DNA of 24,233 nucleotides from Thermoplasmata archaeon (GTDB lineage Archaea; Thermoplasmatota; Thermoplasmata; Lutacidiplasmatales; UBA184), in NCBI GenBank assembly GCA_030044475.1, contig JASHVP010000023.1, positions 1-24,233 on the forward strand, written 5' to 3'. The notes under the pieces are model-generated. The model was not told where the DNA came from. It ran no database searches and worked only from the letters and a program-made list of their open reading frames with translations. Made by a program: the position numbers and the translations under genes. This document shows positions 13,821 to 20,893 of this stretch, piece by piece (the stretch's first letter is position 1; each line of letters starts with the position of its first letter).

Positions 13821-14959
13821 GGGAGCGCCTCCACGGCGTCGGCGTAGAAGCAGGCCGAGGTGTGGTTCGCGGCCCCGCCCCGGACGGTCTCGAGCCCGGG
13901 ACCCGGCGCGATCCGACAGTTCGGCTTCATCAGCGGGCAGCGCGGGTGGAAGCGGCAGCCGCTCGGGGGATGCGACAGGTTGGGGACGCTCCCGGGGATG
14001 GACGAGAGCGGTCCCTGGGACTTGTAGCGCGTCGGCGCGGCCCGGAGGAGCGCCTTGGTGTACGGGTGGCGCGGATGCTCGAACAGCTCGCCGACCGGGC
14101 CGAACTCGACGAGCTTGCCCGCGTACATCACGCCGAGCTCGTCCGCGGTCTCGGCGATGACCCCCAGGTCGTGGCTGATGAACAGGATCGAGGTGTTCAC
14201 CTCCTCGATCAGCTCCTTCATCAGCGTCAGCACCTGCGCCTGGATCGTCACGTCGAGCGCGCTCGTCGGCTCGTCCGCGATCAGCAGCGTCGGCTTCTCC
14301 GACAGCGCCATCGCGATCATCACGCGCTGGCGCATCCCGCCGGAGAGCTCGTGCGGGTAGAGGTCGAGGATCGTCTCCGGGTCGTTGATGCGGACGAGGC
14401 GGAGGTACTCGAGGACCTCGGGCTTCAGGTCGCCGTGCCGCTCCACCGCGCGCCGGGTCACGCGCGCGGCGGCGCCCGCGGGCACCACCGGGCGGAGCAG
14501 GGCCTCGGACGCCGTCGGGTCCTGCGAGCGCGAGTAGTCGTACGCCTGGGCCGCGCGGGGGTCGGTCACGGCGCCGCTCTTCTCGCGGACCCGCCGGATG
14601 TAGATCGCCTCGGCGAGCTGGTCGTAGATGCGGAACGCCGGGTTGAGCGAGTTGAGCGGCTCCTGGAAGATCATGTTGATGCCGGTCCCTCGGATCCGGG
14701 GCATCTTCCAGAGCGGCACCTGCACGAGGTCCTGGCCCTGGAACAGGATCCGGCCCTCGCCGATCGTCGCCGGGGGCTCCGGCAGGAGGCGGGGGATCGC
14801 CTGGGCGAGGGTGCTCTTGCCGCAGCCGGTCTCCCCCACCACGCCCACGACATGGCCCCGCTCGACGGAGAGGGTGACCCCTGAGACCGCGCGGAACCGC
14901 CCGGCCCCGATCACGTAGTCGATCGAGAGCCCCTCCACGGAGACGACCGGATCGCTCAC
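13817..14959 (-). CDS. dppD: Peptide ABC transporter ATP-binding subunit, DppD/OppD-like, with helical-domain insertion
   Basis: A 380-residue ATPase subunit. Walker A is GETGCGKS (42-49), the Q-loop MIFQEPLNSLNP (about 96-107), the signature LSGGMRQRV (205-213), Walker B LLIADEP (225-231), the D-loop SALD and the H-loop FISHDLG (His263). Between the Q-loop and signature there is an unusually long stretch (about 122-180; RRVREKSGAVTDPRAAQAYD and onward), some 45 residues more than ordinary DppD proteins. The C-terminal domain has GCRFHPRCPL with Cys335, 341, 348 and 370, a possible [4Fe-4S] site. The start is GTG 14959, overlapping the TGA of the permease gene in GTGA. The much longer open frame upstream is the shadow of the permease genes. 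It pairs with the DppF-like subunit as an ATPase heterodimer under the two permeases. Confidence 0.93.
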   Translation of the reverse strand: MSDPVVSVEGLSIDYVIGAGRFRAVSGVTLSVERGHVVGVVGETGCGKSTLAQAIPRLLPEPPATIGEGRILFQGQDLVQVPLWKMPRIRGTGINMIFQEPLNSLNPAFRIYDQLAEAIYIRRVREKSGAVTDPRAAQAYDYSRSQDPTASEALLRPVVPAGAAARVTRRAVERHGDLKPEVLEYLRLVRINDPETILDLYPHELSGGMRQRVMIAMALSEKPTLLIADEPTSALDVTIQAQVLTLMKELIEEVNTSILFISHDLGVIAETADELGVMYAGKLVEFGPVGELFEHPRHPYTKALLRAAPTRYKSQGPLSSIPGSVPNLSHPPSGCRFHPRCPLMKPNCRIAPGPGLETVRGGAANHTSACFYADAVEALP

Positions 14960-16059
14960 GGGACCGGTCGGCCCTCCGCGGCCGGGGGCGCCGCCGACGC
15001 GACGGGCGACGGGAGCTCGGTCGCCTCGGTCTCCTGGGCCATCTCCTCGGCCGCCTCCTCGCCTTCCGCCGGAGAGGTGGAGGAGCGGCTCGCGCTCCCG
15101 GCGAGGACGCGTCGGCTGCGCGGGTCCAGGACGTCCCGCAACCCGTCGCCGAGGAGCGAGAACGCCAGCACCGTGATGAAGATCGCGGCGCCGGGACCGA
15201 GGACGGTCCAGGGATACGACGTGATCAGGCCCGCGTTCTGGTAGTACGAGATCATGCTGCCCCACTCGGGGGTCGTCGGGTAGTTGAGACCGAGCCCGAC
15301 GTAGCCGATCGTCGAGAGCGTCACCAGCACCGTGCCGATGTCGAGGGTGAAGTAGACGACGACCGGCTCGAGGACGTTCCGGACGACGTGGCGGAGCACG
15401 ATGCGGCCGTCCTTCACGCCGGCCGCCCGGGCCGCCATGATGTACGGCAGGTGCTTCACGGCGAGGGTCTCGCCCCGGACCAGCCGCACGTAGTACGGCC
15501 ACCACGTGAGCAGGACCGCGACGATCAGCTGCCAGACCCCGCGGCCCAGCGAGACGGCGATCGCCAGCGCGAGGATCAGGCTCGGGAACGAGAGGAAGAT
15601 GTCGGTGATCCGCATGATCACCACCGACACGGCCCCGCCGGCCGTCCCGGGCTTGTCCCAGAACCCGGCGACCAGCCCGAGGCCGCCCCCGGCGAGCAGC
15701 GCGACCCCCGTGATCGCGAACGCGATGGCGAGGTCGACGGGAAGGCCGTAGAGGACCATCGAGAAGATGTCGATCCCGTTGCCGTCCGTCCCGAACAGGT
15801 GCTTCCACGACGGCCCCTGGCTGTAGTCGGTCGACGCCTGGTCGACGCTGTAGCTCGTGAGCAGGTGCGGCGCCGTGACCATGATGATCGCGGTGAGGAC
15901 GATCACCACCACGAGGACGAACCCGATCAGCGTGAGCGGGTTCGCGCGCAGCACGCGCCACAGGAGGGCCGCGCCGCGGCCGACCCGACGACCCCGCTCC
16001 GCCAGGGACGGACGGACCTCCGGCGTCGCGGACCCCGCTGCCCCGCCGGTGCCCCCCAC
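14956..16059 (-). CDS. dppC: Peptide ABC transporter permease, DppC/OppC-like
   Basis: A 367-residue inner permease subunit. The hydrophilic N-terminus (about 1-38) is followed by a first transmembrane helix (about 41-63), an extracytoplasmic loop containing HLFGTDGNGIDIFS (about 87-100, the FGTD..G.D typical of DppC), and further helices near 108-133, 158-188, 234-256 and 283-303. The EAA coupling loop is AARAAGVKDGRIVLRHVVRN (about 209-228), which docks on the ATPases. The ending GDGLRDVLDPRSRR is usual for DppC. A further 50-residue tail rich in Glu, Ala, Ser and Pro is added at the C-terminus. The start is GTG 16059, 3 bp after the DppB stop. No ATG is available nearby. Confidence 0.93.
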   Translation of the reverse strand: MGGTGGAAGSATPEVRPSLAERGRRVGRGAALLWRVLRANPLTLIGFVLVVVIVLTAIIMVTAPHLLTSYSVDQASTDYSQGPSWKHLFGTDGNGIDIFSMVLYGLPVDLAIAFAITGVALLAGGGLGLVAGFWDKPGTAGGAVSVVIMRITDIFLSFPSLILALAIAVSLGRGVWQLIVAVLLTWWPYYVRLVRGETLAVKHLPYIMAARAAGVKDGRIVLRHVVRNVLEPVVVYFTLDIGTVLVTLSTIGYVGLGLNYPTTPEWGSMISYYQNAGLITSYPWTVLGPGAAIFITVLAFSLLGDGLRDVLDPRSRRVLAGSASRSSTSPAEGEEAAEEMAQETEATELPSPVASAAPPAAEGRPVP

Positions 16060-16062
16060 CGC

Positions 16063-17088
16063 CTATCTCCAGTCGACGCGCGGGTCGAGGAGGCCGTAGA
16101 GGATGTCCGCGATCAGGTTCGCGACGACCACCCCGACGGCGAACACGGCGACGACCGCGATCGCCCCGTCGAAGTTCGGCGCCGCCCCGCCCCCGCCGAT
16201 CGCGGTGTAGGCGTAGGCGCCGATGCCGGGCCAGCCGAACACCTCCTCGACGACGACCGTTCCCGCGAGGAGACCTCCGGCCGTGACGCCGAGCACCGTG
16301 GTCGTCGTGATGAGGGAGTTGCGCAACGCGTGCTTGTAGAGGACCCACCCCTCGGAGAGCCCCTTCATCCGGGCCGACTTCACGTAGTCGAGCGGGAGGA
16401 CCTCCAGCATCGAGCTGCGGGTCATCCGCGTCGCGATCCCCATGTTGATGAAGGCGAGCGTCGCCGCCGGCAGGATCAGGTGCTCGATCGCGTCGAGCGT
16501 CCACGGCAGATTGCCGGCGATCAAGGCGTCGACCACCGACATGTGGGTGTACTGGTGGAACGGCGGGACGAGGCTCGAGTACTCCCCGTGCGACGGTAAG
16601 CCGAAGTACGGGGCCACGAAGATCGCGGCGATCACCGCCCCGAGGTACGTCGGGGTCGCCCATCCGGAGAGGTAGAAGATGCGGACCAGGTGGTCCGGCC
16701 ACCGGCCCGACGACTGGGCCGCGATCACCCCGAGCGGGATCCCGATGACGATCATCAGGAACAGCGCCGCCAGGACCAGCTCCAGGGTCGCGGGGAGGCC
16801 CTCGGCGATCTGCGGGTAGACGGCGACCTGCTCGACCGAGGCGCCCCAGTTGCCGTGGACGAGGTTGGTGAGGTACTGCCAGTATTGCGTGGAGAGCGGC
16901 TGACTGAACAGGTGCTCGCAGTTCGCCCGGGTCGTCGGGTCGGCGTGCGGGTACCACTGGGCGCACGGATTGATGGTGGAGAGGTGGGTGAAGACGAACG
17001 TCAGGATCGTGATGCCGATGAGGACGGGGACGAGCTGGAGGAGGCGTTTCCCGACAAAGATGGCGAGGTCCGTGGGAGAGCGGCCCAA
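16063..17088 (-). CDS. dppB: Peptide ABC transporter permease, DppB/OppB-like
   Basis: A 341-residue permease subunit and first gene of the importer operon. The N-terminus (FVGKRLLQLVPVLIGITILT) is the conserved first helix of DppB proteins. The large extracytoplasmic loop (about 36-95) includes GNWGASV and two Cys (INPCAQWY, RANCEHLF) that could form a disulfide. Further helices lie near 102-124, 137-158, 205-225 and 254-275. The EAA loop is YVKSARMKGLSEGWVLYKHA, followed by LRNSLI, and the protein ends YGLLDPRVDWR as usual. The start is TTG 17088, supported by GAGGGAGGGTAGGGG immediately upstream. No ATG or GTG would preserve the first helix. The 102-bp gap to the preceding gene holds a weak TATA-like CTAAGTACC near 17160. 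Confidence 0.92.
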   Translation of the reverse strand: MGRSPTDLAIFVGKRLLQLVPVLIGITILTFVFTHLSTINPCAQWYPHADPTTRANCEHLFSQPLSTQYWQYLTNLVHGNWGASVEQVAVYPQIAEGLPATLELVLAALFLMIVIGIPLGVIAAQSSGRWPDHLVRIFYLSGWATPTYLGAVIAAIFVAPYFGLPSHGEYSSLVPPFHQYTHMSVVDALIAGNLPWTLDAIEHLILPAATLAFINMGIATRMTRSSMLEVLPLDYVKSARMKGLSEGWVLYKHALRNSLITTTTVLGVTAGGLLAGTVVVEEVFGWPGIGAYAYTAIGGGGAAPNFDGAIAVVAVFAVGVVVANLIADILYGLLDPRVDWR

Positions 17089-17190
17089 CCCCTACCCTCC
17101 CTCAGGGGACCGGCGAGGCGGCCGTCCCGGGCATCGCCGCGGCTACGACTTTCCGGTACTTAGCCCCCCCCGACCGGGGAGGTACGGGGA

Positions 17191-18762
17191 TTACGGCAGG
17201 TAGTCCCGCGGCAGCGTGCGCAGTTCGCGGAACGTGGCCGTGGCGACCTCCACGAACTGCTCGACGTCCTTCTCGGTGTGCGCGCTCGAGAAGGTGATCC
17301 GCTCGTAGTTGTCCGGATGGATGTAGATGCCGTGGTCGAGCAGCAGCTGGTGGTGCCGCAGGTAGAGGTTCCAGTCGATCTGGAGCGACTCGCGGTAGTT
17401 CGTGATCTTCTTCCGCCGGGTGAAGAAGAACTGCAGCATCCCGTTCACCGACTGGACCAGGACGGAGATCTTCGCGTCCCGGCCCGCCTCCTCGAGGCCC
17501 TTCTCGAGCTTCTCGGTGAGCCGGGCGAACCGGGCGTACAGCTCCTCGCCGCCCCTCTGAAGCGCCTTCAGGTTGGCGAGCGTCCCGGCCATCGTCAGGT
17601 TGTTGGCGTTGTAGGTGCCGCCGAACGAGATCCGCCCGGGGGCGATCAGGTCCATGTACTCCGCCTTCCCGGACACCGCGGAGACGGGGACCCCGCCCCC
17701 GAGCGCCTTCGCCCAGCAGGAGATGTCCGGCTCGACGTTGTAGAGCTGCTGCGCCCCCCCGGGAGCGATGCGGAAGCCGGTGAACACCTCGTCGAAGATG
17801 ACGAGCATGTCGTTCTGATGCGCGATCTCGACGAGCCGCTTCAGGAAGTCCGGCGCGGGGGGGATCACGCCCGCGTTCGCCATCACCGGCTCTAGGATCA
17901 CCGCGGCCAGGCGGTCGCGGTACCGCTTGACCATCCGCTCGAACGCCGGGATCGAGTTGTACGGGGCGACCATCACGTAGTCGGTCACCCCCGGCGGGAT
18001 GCCCGCCGAGTTCGGGAGCGGCCGGGGGTACTCGTCGAGCCCCGCGACGATCGGCGGCGCCTCCGCGCTGATCAGGGCGAGGTCGTGCTGGCCGTGGTAG
18101 TGGCCCTCGAACTTCAGGATCGCGTCCTTCCCCGTCACCGCCCGCGCGATCCGGATCGCGTTCATCGTCGCGTCCGACCCGTTCGAGCAGAACGCGACGC
18201 GCTCGGCGTTCGGGACGAGCTTCTGGAACAGCTTCGCGACCTCGAGCTCGAGCTCGCTCGGCGCCGCGAAGTGGAGGCCGAGCTCCGCCTGCTCTTGGAT
18301 CGCCTTGACCTGGGCGTCCGGGGCGTGGCCGTTGATCAGGACCCCGTAGGCGAGGTTGAAGTCGAGGTACTCGTTGCCGTCCTCGTCCCAGATGCGGGAC
18401 CCCTTCCCCTTCGCGATGAACGGAGGGCACGGGTCGTACGACGCGACGCGGATCAGCGAGCTCGAGGCGTTCGGGACCCGCTTCTTCCCCTCCTCGAACA
18501 GCTTCGCGCTCTTCTTCAGCTTCGGAACGAGCCGCGCGATCGGGATCGGGACCGGTTCGACCTCGACGGACCCCTCCTTCGGGGCCTCGGCCGGCGCCTC
18601 GTGCTTCGACTCCTTCGCGTGCGCCTCCTCCCCCGGCGGCGCCGGGGGCGGGTGGACGTCGGCGCCTTCCGCGCTCAGCCGCCGGAGGGGCGCGTCGAGC
18701 CCCGGGAGCGAGTCCCGGACCTCTCCCAACGACGGGTCGAGGGCGGGTTTCGGCTCCGCCAT
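17191..18762 (-). CDS. Class III aminotransferase, glutamate-1-semialdehyde aminotransferase-like, with long N-terminal extension
   Basis: A 523-residue PLP enzyme, about 90 residues longer than a typical glutamate-1-semialdehyde aminomutase. Residues 1-75 are Pro/Glu/Ala-rich and probably disordered. The catalytic part begins near ARLVPKLKKSAKLFEEGKK. Motifs are RIWDEDGNEYLDFNLAYG (about 123-140), CSNGSDATMNAIRIARA (about 192-208), KFEGHYHGQHD (about 217-227), VILEPVMANAGVIPP (about 288-302), LVIFDEVFTGFRIAPGGAQ (Asp324) and CWAKALGGGVPV with the PLP lysine Lys352. The cofactor loop reads NGSDA instead of SGTEA. Start ATG 18762 is supported by GGAG about 14 nt upstream and the TATA box about 45 nt upstream. 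It could be a true haem-pathway enzyme, but the deviating motifs, the extension and its neighbours favour an amino-acid or beta-amino-acid aminotransferase. It is not closely related to the partial gene at the left edge. Confidence 0.9.
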   Translation of the reverse strand: MAEPKPALDPSLGEVRDSLPGLDAPLRRLSAEGADVHPPPAPPGEEAHAKESKHEAPAEAPKEGSVEVEPVPIPIARLVPKLKKSAKLFEEGKKRVPNASSSLIRVASYDPCPPFIAKGKGSRIWDEDGNEYLDFNLAYGVLINGHAPDAQVKAIQEQAELGLHFAAPSELELEVAKLFQKLVPNAERVAFCSNGSDATMNAIRIARAVTGKDAILKFEGHYHGQHDLALISAEAPPIVAGLDEYPRPLPNSAGIPPGVTDYVMVAPYNSIPAFERMVKRYRDRLAAVILEPVMANAGVIPPAPDFLKRLVEIAHQNDMLVIFDEVFTGFRIAPGGAQQLYNVEPDISCWAKALGGGVPVSAVSGKAEYMDLIAPGRISFGGTYNANNLTMAGTLANLKALQRGGEELYARFARLTEKLEKGLEEAGRDAKISVLVQSVNGMLQFFFTRRKKITNYRESLQIDWNLYLRHHQLLLDHGIYIHPDNYERITFSSAHTEKDVEQFVEVATATFRELRTLPRDYLP

Positions 18763-18962
18763 AGAAGTTGCATCTCCGGCGGGGGCGACCACCCCGAACG
18801 GGCTATATATAATTGGCTTCGACCCGAATCGCGTTCCCTGCGAATACCGCCGGAGATGTCCCTTTCGAAAACCTCTAGGTTCGAGTATCAAACCCCCATA
18901 AAATCGGCACGAATCCGCCCTATTTGCGGCCGAATCAGGAGCGGGAACCGTCGATACGGCCG
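18763..18962. promoter_or_regulatory. AT-richer intergenic region carrying the promoter of the GSAM-like gene
   Basis: This 200-bp gap is the most AT-rich stretch of the window. It contains the strong TATA box at 18803-18812, a possible small stem-loop at 18865-18884 (AACC/GGTT plus TCG/CGA with a 2-nt bulge) and a second TATA-like ATTTTATGG on the minus strand near 18905-18897. The upstream gene ends at 18963 on the same strand. I see no tRNA or convincing protein gene in it. Confidence 0.5.
18803..18812 (-). promoter_or_regulatory. TATA box of the GSAM-like aminotransferase gene
   Basis: The plus strand reads ctatatataa and the minus strand TTATATATAG. Its centre is about 45 nt upstream of the ATG at 18762, which would give transcription start near 18781 and a leader of about 20 nt including GGAG. 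This is the best TATA box in the window. The core is nearly symmetrical, so transcription toward the plus strand cannot be excluded. Confidence 0.75.
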
Positions 18963-20153
18963 TTATCCGGTCCGGGGAGGCGGTAGGGGCGGTTCCGGTG
19001 GGACGATCGTCGTCTCGATCCCCCGGCGCGCAAGTGCGGCCCGGAACGGCCCGGCCGGAATGCACCGCTCCGGCGGCACAACGCCGACCTCGCGGACCTC
19101 GCCGGCGGCGATCAGCTCCGCCCCGACGGCCCCCGCGACCCCGACCGCGTACTCGGTCGCGGTCAGGTGCCAGTCGGGCCGGGGCGGAAATCGCGCGATC
19201 GCGTGCCGCTCGACCGCACGACCGTCCTTCGCCCCGTGGAGTTCGACGTCGAACACTTCCCAGTCGTTCACCGTGATCCCCTCCGGAGCACCGAGGAGTT
19301 TCTCCCGTTTCAGCAACGCCAGCGTGAACTCCCGCGGCACGACGGCCGCGCCCCGGACGTCGACGGGCCGTTCCGAGGCGAGCCCGAGCAGCGCCATCGT
19401 GCGGAGCACCTCGATTCCCGGCCCACCCTCCTTCCACTCGCAGTGGTGGAGCCCCTTCGCCCGTAGGCTGTCCGGAAGCGTCGCCGGTTCGGAGTGGAGG
19501 GTGCGGTAGACCCGCGTGCGGCCGATGGGGGGAGCGAAGTCGAATTCCTCGGACCCGCTCATCGGAGGGTACTCCCGGTACGCCCCATCCTCGAACACCT
19601 GGGCCGGCAGGACCATCTCGTCCAGGAACGTGCTCGGCGACCAGGTGAACGAGATCTCGGGCCCGCCGACCGTCAGATCGCGCCATCCGTCTCGGATGAC
19701 CATCGAGTCGACCCGGTCCAAGTCGGCCGCCGCCTGCATCGCGAGAACGTTCGAGATCCCCGGGACCTGCCCGAGCCCGGGGATCGCGATCCGGCCGGCC
19801 GTCCGCCAGGCGGCGTCTTGGGCGAGCTGCTTCCGCGTCATGTGGAACAAGCCCCCGAAGTCGAGGTAGGGGACCCGCGCGGCAAGCGCCGCTTCCATCA
19901 CCGCCAGATTGAACCCGTACTGGACCGCGTTGACCAGGACGTCGGCCCCGTCGAGCAGGCGGGCCAGCGCCGCCCGGTCCCGCACGTCGACGCCTTCAGC
20001 CGTGACCCGGGACCCGGCGGCCCGCGCCGCGGCCCGGGCCAACTCCTCGTCGAGGTCCGCGGCCACGACCGCATCGAACCGTCCACCGGTGGCGAGGTCT
20101 CGGACGGCGCACCGACCGGTCAACCCACCCCCGCCGAGCACGACCGCTTTCAC
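18963..20153 (-). CDS. Saccharopine/lysine 6-dehydrogenase family NAD(P)-dependent oxidoreductase
   Basis: A 396-residue protein of the saccharopine dehydrogenase-like superfamily, whose members interconvert amino acids or amines with imines or semialdehydes (saccharopine reductase, lysine 6-dehydrogenase, carboxynorspermidine dehydrogenase). The N-terminal Rossmann fold has MKAVVLGGGGLTGR (Gly-rich loop about 7-12) and Asp33 at the end of the second strand, suggesting NAD(H) preference. DVLVNAVQYGFNLAVMEAAL (about 71-90), YLDFGGLFHMTRKQ (about 96-109) and IPGLGQVPGISNVLA (about 124-138) match the family's substrate-side segments. Length is close to lysine 6-dehydrogenase. The start is GTG 20153, with AGGGGGG upstream. 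No ATG would preserve the nucleotide loop. Neighbouring aminotransferases and aldehyde dehydrogenases suggest lysine or polyamine catabolism, but the exact reaction cannot be told from sequence alone. Confidence 0.83.
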   Translation of the reverse strand: MKAVVLGGGGLTGRCAVRDLATGGRFDAVVAADLDEELARAAARAAGSRVTAEGVDVRDRAALARLLDGADVLVNAVQYGFNLAVMEAALAARVPYLDFGGLFHMTRKQLAQDAAWRTAGRIAIPGLGQVPGISNVLAMQAAADLDRVDSMVIRDGWRDLTVGGPEISFTWSPSTFLDEMVLPAQVFEDGAYREYPPMSGSEEFDFAPPIGRTRVYRTLHSEPATLPDSLRAKGLHHCEWKEGGPGIEVLRTMALLGLASERPVDVRGAAVVPREFTLALLKREKLLGAPEGITVNDWEVFDVELHGAKDGRAVERHAIARFPPRPDWHLTATEYAVGVAGAVGAELIAAGEVREVGVVPPERCIPAGPFRAALARRGIETTIVPPEPPLPPPRTG

Positions 20154-20215
20154 CGGCCCCCCTGGACGGAGGGGCCGAGGAGGTCGGGGTAAAGGAGCCT
20201 TCGGGAGCGACCCGG

Positions 20216-20857
20216 CTACGCCTTCGGAAGGGACCGACGGGATCGCGGCTTCGCCGGGGGGCCGGAGGCGGGGGGTGCGGCCGGGGCGGCGGGTGGGGGA
20301 GCGGCGCCGCCGGCCCCGGAGGTTCGGGCGAGGAGGTCCCGGAACGTCTCGTAGTGGTGGAGGAACGGGTCGGTGCGCCGACGGTCCTCGAGCTCCCCGA
20401 TCGCGATCTCGTAGAGCGCCTTCGCCTTCGGGTCCCCGGCCATCGCCCGGGCGAGGTAGACGCAGAGCACCTGGTAGTGGGGAAGGACGAACGCGTCCGT
20501 CCGTGGCGTACTCATGTCCCCCTTCCGGGGCCGGTAGATCCGCTCGATCGGGACCTCGAGCGCGACGGCCTTGCGGTGGGAGAAGCCGAAGTACCGCCCC
20601 GGCCCAAGGACCCGGGTCACCTCTCGGACGTTCCCCCCGAAGTTGTTGGTCAGGCGGTCGCACTCGTGCCAGAGCCAGAGGCCGAACCCGTAGTCGCCGT
20701 CCAGGTACGCCTCCCATGCCTTCCCGTAGATCTCCCGCTCCCGTTCCTCCTCCGGGATCTCGAGGGAGGCGGCCGCCTTCCAGTCCGAGACGAAGACGTC
20801 CACCCGCATCGTCGGGGAGAACTCCTTCATCGAAGGGACGGCCGGCGGCTCGGGCAC
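20216..20857 (-). CDS. Unrecognised protein with disordered Ala/Pro-rich C-terminus
   Basis: I do not recognise this 213-residue protein. The first 170 residues look like a compact soluble domain with several aromatic, conserved-looking blocks: VDVFVSDWKAAASLEIPEEE, DGDYGFGLWLWHECDRLTNN, YFGFSHRKAVALEVPIERIY and LPHYQVLCVYLARAMAGDPK. The last 40 residues are Ala, Pro, Gly and basic. There is no signal peptide or membrane segment. The start is GTG 20857, with a TAA-containing TATA-like core (GCCTAACTCG) about 25 nt upstream that would make it leaderless. ATG 20830 is an in-frame alternative that removes nine residues. It sits between a YtcJ-like amidohydrolase (36 bp upstream) and the saccharopine-dehydrogenase-like gene (62 bp downstream), all on one strand. 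Real gene status rests on neighbour spacing and a protein-like composition. Confidence 0.7.
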   Translation of the reverse strand: MPEPPAVPSMKEFSPTMRVDVFVSDWKAAASLEIPEEEREREIYGKAWEAYLDGDYGFGLWLWHECDRLTNNFGGNVREVTRVLGPGRYFGFSHRKAVALEVPIERIYRPRKGDMSTPRTDAFVLPHYQVLCVYLARAMAGDPKAKALYEIAIGELEDRRRTDPFLHHYETFRDLLARTSGAGGAAPPPAAPAAPPASGPPAKPRSRRSLPKA

Positions 20858-20893
20858 GCCGGACCGAGCCGCACCGCGAGTTAGGCGTTGCTC

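Noticed and set aside
13817..16966. A 1049-residue minus-strand frame suggesting a permease-ATPase fusion
   Set aside because: Only the part from GTG 14959 resembles an ATPase. The rest is an out-of-frame reading of the two permease genes, which have their own complete frames.
18878..18890. tRNA T-arm-like GGTTCGAGT
   Set aside because: The flanks cannot form the 5-bp T-stem and no acceptor, D or anticodon arms are found at tRNA distances.
18855..19509. Small basic plus-strand ORF starting MSLSKTSRFEYQ with GGAG just before its ATG
   Set aside because: It soon enters antisense reading of the saccharopine-dehydrogenase-like gene, has no recognisable domain and the GGAG touches the ATG.
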